Assembly: GCA_028285205.1 (NCBI GenBank) | Contig: JANQQA010000338.1 | Location: 1 to 64,000 of the forward strand | Length of the DNA: 64,000 bases | Reading direction: 5' to 3' | DNA from: Bythopirellula sp. | GTDB taxonomy: Bacteria > Planctomycetota > Planctomycetia > Pirellulales > Lacipirellulaceae | Shown: positions 9,812 through 19,541 of the stretch, one piece after another | Layout: the number at the start of each line of letters is the position of its first letter | Numbering within the stretch: the stretch's first letter is position 1 | Notes under the pieces: model-generated | Databases searched by the model: none | What the model was told of the DNA's origin: nothing | The model's input: only the letters and a program-made list of their open reading frames with translations | Program-made: the position numbers and the translations under genes

Positions 9812-11887
9812 CTAGGTCGCATACTCTCCGACCAACACGACGGGTACCAGCTTCGACTGCTGGTCGATTTCGCTTAGCTGGACGACTCCAGAACGCCAAT
9901 GACCGTCCCTGGTTTGTTGGAGCGGGACGTTCGCAACTTGCCTGCTCAGTTGCTGCCACTCCGTGATTGTTATGATGCGGAAATCGGCGTCGACGCCCGG
10001 CGCCACGCGTTTCTCAAGATTCAATGCCACGTGCCCCATCGTCATGCGCGGGTTTAGCTCGACCAGCGGCTTCACGCGGAGCTTCCCCGCAACGTCACGG
10101 CAAACTAGAGCGTCAACTCCAAAGTATCCAACGAAATTCCGCGTCATGAGTTCCTCAGCTAGGCGCGGCTCCAGCCAATCGACGAGTGCTCGAATGCGCG
10201 CACACCGGTCGGCGAGCAGGAATCGCTTCACGTCCGCGTCGCAGTCACGCAATGCATTGCCCAGACGCGTTCCTGCATAGCGCCGTCCCGGCGTAACAAC
10301 CTGTCGGGTCCAGCCGAGATAGGTGGGCGTCGCCGCGTCAGGCGGCATGTGCCACAAGCAGGAAACATCCAGCATGCGAGCCAGTTCCGGTTCATCGACT
10401 CCAAGCGGCCCGTCGCCGTGGTTGTGCGCAGCCACCACGGCACGCAACCAAGCGTTATCGGCTTCGCTCATAGATTCACGACACGGCAGCCTCCTCTGTC
10501 CGCGTCCCGAAGCCGCCAGGTCACGCTTGAACAGCGTTGACTCGTAACCTCGTCGATTGAATTCGGCCAGTGCCTGCTTTACTTCGTCCAAATCGTGCAC
10601 TTCATTTCCAACGCAATCGACGGAAGCGAACCAATCGAGCGACTCTTCGCCTAGCCAACCGCGTAGGCGTTCGGCCGCCCATGACTTGCGAAATACTTCG
10701 CCGGAACGGTCTGACCAGATTGGCGCGGCCTGGTGCGAAGCGCCGGTTAGCGGCTTTGCGACGCGAAGATTCTCTGGTGTCCAAGCCCAGGGCGAGAAGT
10801 CATGGAGCTTGCGTTCGGTCAACTTCTCGCGCTCGTCGAAGGTGACAAACTCAGGTAAATCAAACCCCGAGTCGAGCAAGTGTCGGCAAAACTCGTCCGT
10901 CGGTTTCCGACGCACTAGCACAACGTCATCTTGCTTGGCCAGCGCAACCATAGACAGTTCCAGATCGACTCCAAGCTGATGCAAGAGTTGCTCGTCCTTC
11001 GCCGATAGCGCACCGGCCAATGCTACTTCGGCCGCCGGATCGAACCACCACACCGACGGCGCACGTCCGCGTGACTGGCGATAAATCTCCATCGCGTCTA
11101 TGAATCCATCGTTCAACCCCGCTTGCCGACGGCCCTCGCGATTGAATGCCCCACGTGGACCGCGGCCGCGCTGCGGTGACATCGGAAAGTCGAGCGCCTG
11201 CTGATACGCCTCCCAATCGCTCAGTTCGGGATTCTTCCACTGCCGAAACCAATGCAGCCCGTGCCGCACATGGCCGATTTCGTCCTCGTAAATCTTCTGC
11301 AGGACAGCGGCCGTTTTGTGGTCACCGATGCGCTCAAATACCTTGGCGAAATGCAAACTGTAATCGAGATTCGCCTGCTCGAAGGTAAGGCTCAACCTCG
11401 ACACGAAATCGAGCGGAGACTGCATCGGTTCGACCACGCGCCAGAACTGCCCACTGAGAGGATAAGTGCCGAACTCGACACCACACTCTGCCATCCGCCG
11501 CAGGTACATTTTGGTATGGGCTTGCTCTTCGCGCAGTGTCGCGAGCACTCCTTGCCGAAACTCGGCCGGGGCTTCGGGGAACTTCAGCAGCACCAGCGCC
11601 ATCAACTCTGTGGCAAGCAATTCGTGATTTGCCAAGAAATGCAGTAACTGTCCACGCGCTTGTTCGTTTTCGAGCGCAGCGTCACTGGGCGGCTGTGCGT
11701 TTCCGCCCGGTCCGTTTTTCAGCCCGTCAGCACAATGCATTTTTAACTGGGGCGGTCGCACTGGCGTCGACAGACCATCGACCTTCGGGCCGCGCCGTTG
11801 GTCGTCGTTCAACTCTCCGGGCGCTTGCAGTTTTTCGTCGAGCGTGGATCCGAAAACAATCTGTTCGGCAAATTCCGAAAGGTTCAT
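9812..11887 (-). CDS. DUF455 ferritin-like domain fused to an ATP-grasp-like domain
   Basis: This is a 691-residue two-part protein. Residues about 70-260 resemble the DUF455 ferritin-like family: ANHELLATELMALVLLKFP, LREEQAHTKMYLRRM, LTFEQANLDYSLHF and EIGHVRHGLHWFRQW supply the Glu/His residues expected of a carboxylate-bridged di-iron helical bundle. Residues about 290-690 are a separate region ending in FVGYFGVDALVCRD and VKPLVELNPRMTMGHV, the GVD and E-x-NPR signatures of ATP-grasp ligases. So the protein probably couples an oxidation or hydroxylation to an ATP-dependent ligation; the substrate is unknown. It is transcribed alone, divergent from the ABM gene. Confidence 0.75.
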   Translation of the reverse strand: MNLSEFAEQIVFGSTLDEKLQAPGELNDDQRRGPKVDGLSTPVRPPQLKMHCADGLKNGPGGNAQPPSDAALENEQARGQLLHFLANHELLATELMALVLLKFPEAPAEFRQGVLATLREEQAHTKMYLRRMAECGVEFGTYPLSGQFWRVVEPMQSPLDFVSRLSLTFEQANLDYSLHFAKVFERIGDHKTAAVLQKIYEDEIGHVRHGLHWFRQWKNPELSDWEAYQQALDFPMSPQRGRGPRGAFNREGRRQAGLNDGFIDAMEIYRQSRGRAPSVWWFDPAAEVALAGALSAKDEQLLHQLGVDLELSMVALAKQDDVVLVRRKPTDEFCRHLLDSGFDLPEFVTFDEREKLTERKLHDFSPWAWTPENLRVAKPLTGASHQAAPIWSDRSGEVFRKSWAAERLRGWLGEESLDWFASVDCVGNEVHDLDEVKQALAEFNRRGYESTLFKRDLAASGRGQRRLPCRESMSEADNAWLRAVVAAHNHGDGPLGVDEPELARMLDVSCLWHMPPDAATPTYLGWTRQVVTPGRRYAGTRLGNALRDCDADVKRFLLADRCARIRALVDWLEPRLAEELMTRNFVGYFGVDALVCRDVAGKLRVKPLVELNPRMTMGHVALNLEKRVAPGVDADFRIITITEWQQLSRQVANVPLQQTRDGHWRSGVVQLSEIDQQSKLVPVVLVGEYAT

Positions 11888-12004
11888 GGAATTTAGGGTA
11901 GTGGATGCGATCTCAGGATGCTACGGTCGAGGGCAATGAGGCGTGTGCGCGATGCGCACCAATCATCACAGTTTCTTAATCGTAAGAACTTTGAGGGAGT
12001 ATCA

Positions 12005-12298
12005 ATGAAAGACGCACTCACCATCGTCGCTCGCATCGAAGCAAAGCCCGACCAGGTCGAATTCGTCACGTCGGAGTTGCTGAAGGTCATGGAACCTACC
12101 CGCGCTGAAGCCGGCTGCCTGCAGTATGATTTGCATCAAGACAATGAAAACCCTGCCGTGTTTCTCATGTTCGAAAACTGGGAAACCCGTGACCTGTGGC
12201 AGGACCACATGAATAGCGATCATCTGAAAGCCTTCAGGGAAGCCGTCGGCGATGCGCTTGCGGGCATCGTAGTCAGCGAAATGTCGCAAATTGCGTAG
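12005..12298 (+). CDS. Antibiotic biosynthesis monooxygenase (ABM) domain protein
   Basis: This is a 97-residue single-domain protein. LTIVARIEAKPDQVEFV, EAGCLQYDLHQD, FLMFENWETRDLWQDHMNS and HLKAF are the conserved pattern of the dimeric alpha+beta-barrel ABM family (quinol monooxygenase YgiN-like). Members oxidise aromatic or polyketide substrates without cofactors; this one's substrate is unknown. The start at 12005 follows GAGGGAG. Its stop is 2 bp from that of the convergent beta-propeller gene at 12301. Confidence 0.88.
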   Translation: MKDALTIVARIEAKPDQVEFVTSELLKVMEPTRAEAGCLQYDLHQDNENPAVFLMFENWETRDLWQDHMNSDHLKAFREAVGDALAGIVVSEMSQIA

Positions 12299-12300
12299 CT

Positions 12301-13413
12301 CTAAGACAGCTTTCGCAACTTGGTCACGCGGCCACGTTGGACCCATTCGGCTACGAAGATGTTCCCCGCCGCATCAAAACACGCATCGTGTGGATGGATG
12401 AATTCACCGTCGGCCCAGGTCGTTTCTTGGTCGCGTCTGGCTTTGATGTTGCCGTCGGAATCCATGCCGTTACCCAGCTGAGCGATGACGTTGTTGGATT
12501 TGTCGAGCAACGTCACTCGCGCCGATAGGTCGGGGACGACCATCAGCTCGCCTTGCGTGTCTATATTGGCCGGCAGGATGAAACCGTCCATCGTCTTGCG
12601 ATGCTCGCCTGCGAGGCTGAACCATTGCAAGCGCTTCAGCACACGATCGGCCACGACTACCAGCGGTTCCTCTCCGCGGTCGTCAATCCAGATGCCGTGC
12701 GGCAAGTTGAAATAGCCGTCGCCCTGATGATCGTCGTCCGAGGGTTTACCGAACGAACTGACCCAATTAGCGTCTTGGTCGTAGCGATGAATTCGCCAGG
12801 CCCCATATCCGTCTGCCAAGAGAAAACCACCATCGTCAAGAAAGGCGATGTTTGTGGGCAAGAAACGATCGCGGCCCCACGGGTTGTCCTTGCGCGGGAA
12901 TTGATCCTCGCCATCAACGTAGAAGCCACTTTCCATCGGCGCACCTTTACGCCACACAATCTCACCCTTCGTGTCCAGCTTGGCGATCGATCGCTGCTCC
13001 AAATAGGCGCAGACGTACAAGAAGTCTTGGCCCTTTTCGTTGCGGATCTCGATGCCATGCCCACCATCGATGAATTCCCCGCCGAAAGAACGGACGTACT
13101 TCCCTTCGTCGTCGAAAACGAAGATCGTGTCCTCGTGCTCAGGTTTCTCCTCGCTACGACCTTCATGAATCACGTAAAGCAATCCCTCGCTGTCGAATGC
13201 AACGTTATGCGTCGTTTGCCAGGCGAACTTTTCGGGCAGCTGCGGCCACATGTGATGAACTTCGTACTGGTGCTCACCAGTACCAACAATGGTCGGTCCG
13301 TCGGTCTTCTTCGCAGTGACAATATTTGGAGCAGTCAACGCGGCCGCCGAGCCCGCCGCCGCTGTCGCCATAAAATCACGTCTGGAGAATCGATTGCCTG
13401 ATGGAATGGTCAT
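12301..13413 (-). CDS. Tat-exported NHL/6-bladed beta-propeller protein
   Basis: This is a 370-residue protein. The N-terminus RFSRRDFMATAAAGSAAALTAP is a twin-arginine export signal (RRDF), implying export of a folded protein. The body has repeated propeller strands: TTHNVAFDSEGLLYVIHEG, GKYVRSFGGEFIDGGHGI, LPTNIAFLDDGGFLLADG, YFNLPHGIWIDDRG and FIHPHDACFDAAGNIFVAEW. The His-containing blades (GGHGI, LPHGI, IHPHDA) resemble peptidyl-alpha-hydroxyglycine lyase-type NHL propellers. Enzymatic activity is not proven. It probably acts in the periplasm. Confidence 0.8.
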   Translation of the reverse strand: MTIPSGNRFSRRDFMATAAAGSAAALTAPNIVTAKKTDGPTIVGTGEHQYEVHHMWPQLPEKFAWQTTHNVAFDSEGLLYVIHEGRSEEKPEHEDTIFVFDDEGKYVRSFGGEFIDGGHGIEIRNEKGQDFLYVCAYLEQRSIAKLDTKGEIVWRKGAPMESGFYVDGEDQFPRKDNPWGRDRFLPTNIAFLDDGGFLLADGYGAWRIHRYDQDANWVSSFGKPSDDDHQGDGYFNLPHGIWIDDRGEEPLVVVADRVLKRLQWFSLAGEHRKTMDGFILPANIDTQGELMVVPDLSARVTLLDKSNNVIAQLGNGMDSDGNIKARRDQETTWADGEFIHPHDACFDAAGNIFVAEWVQRGRVTKLRKLS

Positions 13414-13695
13414 GAGGAGTTCCCCGATGAGCTAACAAATAGGAGCAAGAAGAGTGATCAATAGGACGCCCTAGCGTAACTGATTTCCTCTGCTGAAGTC
13501 AGCCCTACGGCCCTGCCCCGCAGACCTTGGTCGTTAAGAATCCCCTGGATATCGCAACTTTGCCCACGGGCCTTGCCCTGTGCCGATTCAGGATTTCCTC
13601 GACAAGTATTGTCTTTCGAACCCTAAAGCGTGGTGGTATCGTGGGTTTGCGGGGCTGTGACACAACCAAGGAAACAATCAGAGGCATCGGCAACT

Positions 13696-14076
13696 ATGGC
13701 GACACCAAAAAATGTCCTGGGCACCGAGCTACAAACGTGCTCGATGGACCCCCTTACCGGTTTCTATCGTGATGGCTGCTGCCGTACCGGTCGCGACGAT
13801 CTGGGCATTCACACCGTCTGCATCCAAGCGACTGCGGAGTTCTTGGAGTTTTCCAAGCAAGTCGGCAACGACCTGAGCACGCCGATCGAGGCCTATCGGT
13901 TTCCCGGCGTCCAACCGGGCGAGCGCTGGTGCCTGTGCGCCCAGCGCTGGGCGCAGGCGCTGCAAGCCGGCGTGGCGCCACCCGTTGTGCTTGAAGCAAC
14001 GCACATCTCAACGCTTGAGTTTGCAAATCTGGAAGACCTGCAGGCGCACGCGGTAGAGATCACGCAAGACGAATGA
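13696..14076 (+). CDS. DUF2237 family protein
   Basis: This is a 126-residue protein with the near-invariant DUF2237 pattern: NVLGTELQTCSMDPLTGFYRDGCC, then GIHTVCIQAT, GNDLSTP, ERWCLCAQRW and GVAPPVVLEATH. The conserved Cys residues (CCR, CLC) suggest a metal or redox role, but the family's function is unknown. The start at 13696 matches the usual N-terminus; the frame is open 22 codons upstream. Confidence 0.88.
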   Translation: MATPKNVLGTELQTCSMDPLTGFYRDGCCRTGRDDLGIHTVCIQATAEFLEFSKQVGNDLSTPIEAYRFPGVQPGERWCLCAQRWAQALQAGVAPPVVLEATHISTLEFANLEDLQAHAVEITQDE

Positions 14077-14180
14077 ACAGGAGCAACGGCTTTGGGTCTC
14101 GCGCCCCGCAGTTAACTCGAACGTAGTTGACTCGAATCTCGCGTCTGCAGCTCCACACTCATCACAAAGGAGCCTTTATC

Positions 14181-14750
14181 ATGGCTGAGGTCGGACTCGT
14201 AGGTCTATGGTTACCGATTGTGTTGTCCTCGGTAGCCTTGTTCTTTCTCGGATTTCTTTCCTTCATGGTGCTGGGCTTTCACAAAGCGGACTGGAGTGAG
14301 CTCCCCGACGAAGACGCGTTCGCCACCGCAGTGCGCGACCTGAACATACCCGTAGGCAACTACATGTTCCCGTACTGTGCTGACGCTGAGCAAATGAATA
14401 GTGAGGCGTTCATCCAAAAGCAACAGCAAGGGCCTGTGGGCTTGGTACAATTGTGGCAGCCCGGTAGCGGGATGGGCAAACAACTTGCATGTCAGTTCGT
14501 CTTTCTGCTGGTGACCACTTTCTGCATTGGCTACCTGGCGACACTCGGTGTGCCGGCGGGTGCTGACTTCATGCAAGTGTTCCGTTTTGTTGGCACGGCA
14601 GGCATGTTAATCTATACAGCTGCCAACGTGCCGACCACGATCTGGTTCCAATCGCGGCTGACTGGCCATGTCATCGATGGCGTCCTAAACGGACTGGCAA
14701 CGGGGATCATTTTCGCACTGCTTTGGCCAGAAGCGCCAACGACGGGTTAA
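14181..14750 (+). CDS. Conserved hypothetical membrane protein
   Basis: This is a 189-residue protein with four predicted membrane segments: about residues 7-32, 103-125, 133-150 and 160-182. Between the first two lies a soluble stretch with FPYCADAEQMNSEAFIQKQ and GPVGLVQLWQPG. I recognise the general type (short planctomycete and Acidobacteria membrane proteins without assigned function), not a function. The start at 14181 follows AAAGGAG. Its stop overlaps the stop of the convergent gene by 4 bp. Confidence 0.65.
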   Translation: MAEVGLVGLWLPIVLSSVALFFLGFLSFMVLGFHKADWSELPDEDAFATAVRDLNIPVGNYMFPYCADAEQMNSEAFIQKQQQGPVGLVQLWQPGSGMGKQLACQFVFLLVTTFCIGYLATLGVPAGADFMQVFRFVGTAGMLIYTAANVPTTIWFQSRLTGHVIDGVLNGLATGIIFALLWPEAPTTG

Positions 14751-15283
14751 GACTTCGTCGAATCGTTCCAAGGTGATTCGTCAGTAGCGTCGTCAGCGGC
14801 AGTCTGCGTATTCGGTGGACGTCCTAGCAATGTCGTACGGAGAAATTCTGAAACGAGGAACACCCCACCGACCAGCACGCCACAGAAGTAACCCATGAAC
14901 GCGCCGAATATACTATTGGCAATGATGGCCCACACCAGATAACCGGGGAATCGCGAACCACCGCTCTCCAAAACAGTAATCGCTGCAGAATAAGCTACTC
15001 CCGCGAGCACAGAAACGACACGCGGATTCTGCCATGAATCGAACACCGACTGGGCCGCGCCCACCAGCGTGATCAATCCCGCGACCACTACGATTGCTGT
15101 GTTGCCGAAGTCCAAGGATTTCATTCCGGCAAAGAGGACTGCGTAAGCGGAGGTCACCACCAACATCGTAGAGAGGTCGAAACGCCGCGGCGCAGAATAG
15201 AGCTTTTTCTGATTCGCTCGCTGGGGATCTCGCATGGGAGTCAGAGCAGCCTGTGGATTTGCAACATGAAAGTCGGAAATCAT
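14747..15283 (-). CDS. Hypothetical membrane protein
   Basis: This is a 178-residue protein. A polar N-terminus of about 35 residues is followed by four hydrophobic segments (about residues 37-54, 60-80, 88-104 and 112-140). The C-terminus is acidic and polar (DDATDESPWND). No conserved motif is recognised. The gene is convergent with, and overlaps by 4 bp, the preceding membrane protein gene. Confidence 0.55.
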   Translation of the reverse strand: MISDFHVANPQAALTPMRDPQRANQKKLYSAPRRFDLSTMLVVTSAYAVLFAGMKSLDFGNTAIVVVAGLITLVGAAQSVFDSWQNPRVVSVLAGVAYSAAITVLESGGSRFPGYLVWAIIANSIFGAFMGYFCGVLVGGVFLVSEFLRTTLLGRPPNTQTAADDATDESPWNDSTKS

Positions 15284-15465
15284 CTGGCTAATTATAGCGG
15301 TCCGACGGACGAGTAGGCCAATATCCCCGGAGAAGGAAACCTAACATGACTTCAACAGTTTGCCTCCGGCTTGAGGGATCTCGACGGGCAACGTAGAATC
15401 GGGTTTCAGCGGCGAGACGGAGCCTCGCAACTATCTCCGACAGCTTACAGCCCATTGCCCTCCAC

Positions 15466-17052
15466 ATGAGCGAACTGAATCACGAATGTGGCGTCGCAGC
15501 CATCTATCACCTGGCCAGCGACGAGCAAAGTCCGCTCTGCCCGCCCCAGGGCCTGGAGGAAACATCCCGGTTGATGCCGCGGATGCTGCTCGATATCCAG
15601 AACCGTGGTCAGCTATCAGCTGGCATGACGAGTTACAATCCCCGGCGGCAGCAGTTGATCGACACCCACCGCAAGCTGGGGACCGTCAACCAGGCGTTCC
15701 GATTGAATCACCGCGGCAAGGCCGAGAGCCTGATGCGCGAGTATGCCGGGCGTGCTGCCATTGGGCATGTCCGTTACGCGACCTGCGGTGCCGACGATTG
15801 CAGCTACGCCCAACCGTTTGAACGGCACCATCTGCAGAAGCACAAATGGTTCAGTTTTGCGTTTAACGGCCAGCTAGCCAACTACACGGACCTTCGTGAC
15901 AAGCTGCTCGCCGAAAACGATCATCATCTGGCACGGATGAACGACACCGAGATCATCATGCATGAGATCAGTCGCGAACTGTCGGGGGATCGACGAATGC
16001 CACTGATCGACGTGATGCGGCATTTGGCAACCCGCTTTGACGGAGCATACACGCTGGCGCTGCTGAATGCTCAAGGAGAAATGCTCGTGGCGCGCGATCC
16101 ACTGGGCATCAAACCCATGTGTTACGCGATCGAAGGGCCGCTGTTCGCTGCTGCGAGCGAAAGTGTGGCCCTCGTGAACCTGGGTTTCGCCGCCGAGTCA
16201 ATCAAGTCGCTGGAAGCGGGCGAGGCGATTACGATCATCGACAACCAGATCAACATCCAGCGATTCAGTGACAATCCGCGACGGGCGCATTGCTTTTTCG
16301 AGTGGATTTACTTCGCCAACGTGGCCAGCACGCTGGACAACCGCAGCGTCTACCTCTCGCGCAAAGTCCTTGGCGAAGAGCTGGCGAAACTGGAGGACGT
16401 GCAACTGGACAAGGATACCGTCGTCGTGCCTGTGCCCGACACAAGCAAGGCGGCAGCCGACGCGATGGCCTTCCAGCTCGGTGTGCCCAGCGTTGAAGGG
16501 CTGATTCGCAATCGCTACTCGGGTCGAACGTTCATCGAGGGAGGCAATGACCGGCAGGCGAAGGCAGCGGTGAAGTACACGCCGCTGCCCGAGGTGCTCG
16601 CAGGCAAACGGGTGTTGCTGGTGGAAGATTCGATCGTACGTTCGACGACCATGCGGGTGCTTATCGACAAAATCCGCGACGTCGGCAAGGCAAAGGAAAT
16701 CCATGTGCGCGTCGCATGTCCGCCGATCGTCGCACCGTGCTTCTACGGGATCGACATGTCAACGATCGGTGAGTTATTCGCTCCCGAGTTTTGTCGTGAA
16801 GGTCAATCTCACGAGGCCGCGTTCACCGCGATGGCCGCGGAGCTAAAGGCCGATTCCCTCCGGTACCTGCCCGTCGAGTCGATTGCTCGTGCGATCGAAA
16901 AACCGCCGGAGCAGATCTGCCAGGCGTGCATCACAGGCAAGTACCCCACGCCGCACGGGCAGCAACTCTATGACATCGCACTCAGCCAGTACGCGTCCAG
17001 TGACGGTGAATCGTCGGGCCGTACTTACGAAACGACTACGAGTGTGGTGTGA
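15466..17052 (+). CDS. purF: Amidophosphoribosyltransferase
   Basis: This is a 528-residue enzyme for the first committed step of purine synthesis, forming phosphoribosylamine from PRPP and glutamine. The N-terminal Ntn glutaminase starts [16 protein letters not shown]. Cys8 would be the nucleophile once the first seven residues are removed. [17 protein letters not shown] and FNGQLANY are glutaminase motifs. [13 protein letters not shown] is the PRPP-binding signature of the C-terminal phosphoribosyltransferase domain. Length is in the normal range. Its stop is 3 bp from that of the convergent rsgA. No neighbouring purine genes are seen. Confidence 0.93.
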   Translation: MSELNHECGVAAIYHLASDEQSPLCPPQGLEETSRLMPRMLLDIQNRGQLSAGMTSYNPRRQQLIDTHRKLGTVNQAFRLNHRGKAESLMREYAGRAAIGHVRYATCGADDCSYAQPFERHHLQKHKWFSFAFNGQLANYTDLRDKLLAENDHHLARMNDTEIIMHEISRELSGDRRMPLIDVMRHLATRFDGAYTLALLNAQGEMLVARDPLGIKPMCYAIEGPLFAAASESVALVNLGFAAESIKSLEAGEAITIIDNQINIQRFSDNPRRAHCFFEWIYFANVASTLDNRSVYLSRKVLGEELAKLEDVQLDKDTVVVPVPDTSKAAADAMAFQLGVPSVEGLIRNRYSGRTFIEGGNDRQAKAAVKYTPLPEVLAGKRVLLVEDSIVRSTTMRVLIDKIRDVGKAKEIHVRVACPPIVAPCFYGIDMSTIGELFAPEFCREGQSHEAAFTAMAAELKADSLRYLPVESIARAIEKPPEQICQACITGKYPTPHGQQLYDIALSQYASSDGESSGRTYETTTSVV

Positions 17053-17055
17053 GCG

Positions 17056-18102
17056 CTACCTCTCGCCTCGTCGACGACGCTTCTCCGTCATGATCGACTT
17101 GCATAGTTTTCCAAATTGCCGGTCGCGATCGCGCCGTTCGGACAGCGAACGCGAGTTATGGGCTTGTTCGGCGAGGAGTTTCCTGAAGCTGACAAACCGC
17201 CGCTCGTCGAGTTCTCCCGACTCGATAGCAGAGGAAATTGCACAGCCATCGTCCCCATCGTGGCTGCAGTTGTGAAAGCGGCACTGCTGGGCAATCCGCA
17301 CCACGTCGTCGAATAGCTCGGTAACGCCCTCCTCGCAGTCGGCCAGCTGCAACTCACGCATTCCAGGGTTGTCGATCAGGACGCCTCCCGCGCGTAGTAA
17401 GTGCAACGACCGCGCGGTCGTGACGTGACGGCCTTTGCCGTCGTGCTCGCGAATGGCACCAGTTGCTTGCCCGTCCGCCCCCAGAGCATTCGCCAGCGTC
17501 GACTTACCAACCCCGGACGAACCCAGTAGCGCCACCGTCTGCCCTGCTCTGCACCAAGATTCCAACACTCCGACCTGCCGCGGATCGCGCGCGTCAAGGC
17601 TTTCCACGAGCAAGCCGGGGCGCAGTTGCTCTACCTGCCGGCGCAGATCACCGACGCGATCGGATAGGTCGGCCTTCGTCAAAACAACCACTGGCTGCGT
17701 TCCCGACTCGATCGCTAGCGCCAGATACCGCTCGATTCGCGACAGGTTGAAGTCCTCGTTGCACGAGCTCACGATAAACATCGTGTCGATGTTCGCCGCG
17801 ATCAGCTGCGGCTTGACTTCGGTGCCGGCCGCCTTGCGATACAGCAGCGTTTGACGTTCGAACCGCTGAATTGCCCGATGGCTTTCCTCATCGAGGAGCA
17901 GCCAGTCGCCGACGGCTACTTCGCCCGCCGCTTCCGCCAGCTGCACGGGTACTCGAAATTCGCCTTTTTCCCCAAGTAACAGAATCTGGCTCCGATGGTG
18001 CGCCGAAACGCGAGCCACGATCGCCCTTTGAGACTCGTCGGGTGCAAGTTGCTGCTGAAAGTGTGGCTTCCAACCGATCGCGAAGAGTTCTTGATCATTC
18101 AT
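17056..18102 (-). CDS. rsgA: Ribosome small-subunit-dependent GTPase RsgA
   Basis: RsgA is a circularly permuted GTPase that checks late 30S maturation. The order of motifs shows the permutation: VVVLTKADL (G4) at about residue 115, then LLGSSGVGKSTLANAL (G1), then LIDNPGMREL (G3, with N where T is usual). A C-terminal zinc site follows (CRFHNCSHDGDDGC). The N-terminal OB-fold precedes these. The start at 18102 (MNDQELFAIGW) is preferred over an upstream frame that would overlap trmB; the product is about 348 residues. It is immediately downstream of trmB, so both ribosome/tRNA genes are likely cotranscribed. Confidence 0.92.
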   Translation of the reverse strand: MNDQELFAIGWKPHFQQQLAPDESQRAIVARVSAHHRSQILLLGEKGEFRVPVQLAEAAGEVAVGDWLLLDEESHRAIQRFERQTLLYRKAAGTEVKPQLIAANIDTMFIVSSCNEDFNLSRIERYLALAIESGTQPVVVLTKADLSDRVGDLRRQVEQLRPGLLVESLDARDPRQVGVLESWCRAGQTVALLGSSGVGKSTLANALGADGQATGAIREHDGKGRHVTTARSLHLLRAGGVLIDNPGMRELQLADCEEGVTELFDDVVRIAQQCRFHNCSHDGDDGCAISSAIESGELDERRFVSFRKLLAEQAHNSRSLSERRDRDRQFGKLCKSIMTEKRRRRGER

Positions 18103-18166
18103 GCTCACGAGTTCCCTAGCTGAGAACCCGACACGCAACCCGACGAGAGGTTCGCGAAAATTCGAC

Positions 18167-18808
18167 CTAGGCCTTCTCAAACTCCGCACGATACACCGGC
18201 TCGTCGTTAAGCCGCGTGCGACGTTCGAAGTGGGTGCGATAGTCGAGATGGTGCTCGGCGGGACGCTCCGGCACGTCGTAGGGGCCGCGCAGTGGAGTGT
18301 GCGATGCGATCAGTTCAAGCGTCGAATCAAAGTACTCCTCGACGTCGGTCCAGAAGTGCAGCCGTCCTTGTGGTTGCAAGGTGCGCACCACGTCGGTGAG
18401 AAACGCTTCGTTAAGCACCCGACGGCGGCGATGACGGGCTTTCCACCACGGATCGGGGAAGTATACGTGCACAGCCGCCAGAGCCTCGTCCGGCACGTAC
18501 TCGCGAAACAATCGCAACCCGTCACCATGGACCGACATGGCATTGGTTGCTCTCTGCTTGGCAAGCCGAGCGGCTGTGAAACGTGCGTATTTGTAAGACA
18601 CTTCCACACCCAGGAAATTGCGGTCGGGCTGATGCGTCGAGGCTGTTTGTAGGAAGAGCCCCTTACCGCTGCCAACTTCTACTTCTAGCGGCGCTTCACG
18701 CCCAAACAGCTCGCGTGGATCCCATGGCGTGGGGAATCCTTCCACGCTAAGTAGATACGCCGAGAGATCGAGCGCGGGATCGATTTTTGGTAACGCACGT
18801 CGGCCCAT
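18167..18808 (-). CDS. trmB: tRNA (guanine-N7-)-methyltransferase
   Basis: This is a 213-residue SAM-dependent enzyme methylating G46 of tRNA. The LEVEVGSGKGLFL segment is motif I of the SAM fold. NFLGVEVSYKYA, VHVYFPDPWWKARHRRRR (the TrmB signature) and LHFWTDVEEYFD follow in order. Length is normal. It lies upstream of rsgA on the same strand, about 64 bp apart. Confidence 0.95.
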   Translation of the reverse strand: MGRRALPKIDPALDLSAYLLSVEGFPTPWDPRELFGREAPLEVEVGSGKGLFLQTASTHQPDRNFLGVEVSYKYARFTAARLAKQRATNAMSVHGDGLRLFREYVPDEALAAVHVYFPDPWWKARHRRRRVLNEAFLTDVVRTLQPQGRLHFWTDVEEYFDSTLELIASHTPLRGPYDVPERPAEHHLDYRTHFERRTRLNDEPVYRAEFEKA

Positions 18809-18864
18809 ACGATGACGCCGAGATCAGGATCTAGGGATGTGGACGGCAGAGCGTTTACTTCATC

Positions 18865-19401
18865 TTACCGGAGCTCTTCAACTGGCAATGGGACACCGCG
18901 GATCTCTCCTTCGCAAGCCAGGGTGAATTCGCCTTCTCTCGGACCCACAAAGCCCTGGAATCGCGCGACCAGCAGACGTCCCCGCCGCACCTGCACGACC
19001 TTGCACACGACCGTTAGCCGGTCGCCTGGATAGACAATGCCGCGGAATCTTACATTGTCCAAGCCACCGAAGCCCATGACCTCGCAACCCAACAAGTCAT
19101 GTCGATGCGAGTGAAACGAACACACCTGGGCTGCCACCTCACACATGATCACGCCTGGCATCAGCGGGAATCCAGGCATGTGCCCGCTATGCCAAAATTC
19201 TCTGTCGGGGGAGATGTCGAGGTAGCCAGCACACACTTGGTTCTCGGGATCGTCTAACACGATCGCCGTGAGTTGCTCCATCGCGTCGCGCTGGGCATTG
19301 TGGCGTCGAATCTCTGCGAGATCGGCAACGACCAGAGAATAGTCGATACTCGCCGGATCGACGATCAACTCTTTGGCAGTCACGGAAACGGTCCTCAACA
19401 C
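18865..19401 (-). CDS. 3-hydroxyacyl-ACP dehydratase (FabZ/FabA-like hotdog fold)
   Basis: This is a 178-residue hotdog-fold protein. GHMPGFPLMPGVIMCEVAAQ is the FabZ/FabA active-site helix with its His (H of GHMPG) and Glu (MCE). DNVRFRGIVYPGDRL is the other conserved strand pair. The family dehydrates beta-hydroxyacyl-ACP during fatty-acid elongation. Planctomycetes carry several such paralogues, so this may be the housekeeping FabZ or a specialised one. It is longer than typical FabZ (about 150) because of about 40 extra N-terminal residues, including MEQLTAIVLDD. Confidence 0.82.
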   Translation of the reverse strand: MLRTVSVTAKELIVDPASIDYSLVVADLAEIRRHNAQRDAMEQLTAIVLDDPENQVCAGYLDISPDREFWHSGHMPGFPLMPGVIMCEVAAQVCSFHSHRHDLLGCEVMGFGGLDNVRFRGIVYPGDRLTVVCKVVQVRRGRLLVARFQGFVGPREGEFTLACEGEIRGVPLPVEELR

Positions 19402-19541
19402 AATTGAAAATCGTTTGAATCAGAAAAGTCCACCCGCAGACTCACAACTCGCCGTCAAACCAAATGATCAAGCCCCAACGACCAACACAAACTGCCATGT
19501 ATTGGTGATTGGGGCATTGAGCATTCGAACATGCGACGCAA

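Noticed and set aside
12553-13401. 282-residue plus-strand frame opposite the Tat beta-propeller protein
   Set aside because: Shadow frame; the minus-strand protein has a Tat signal and propeller repeats.
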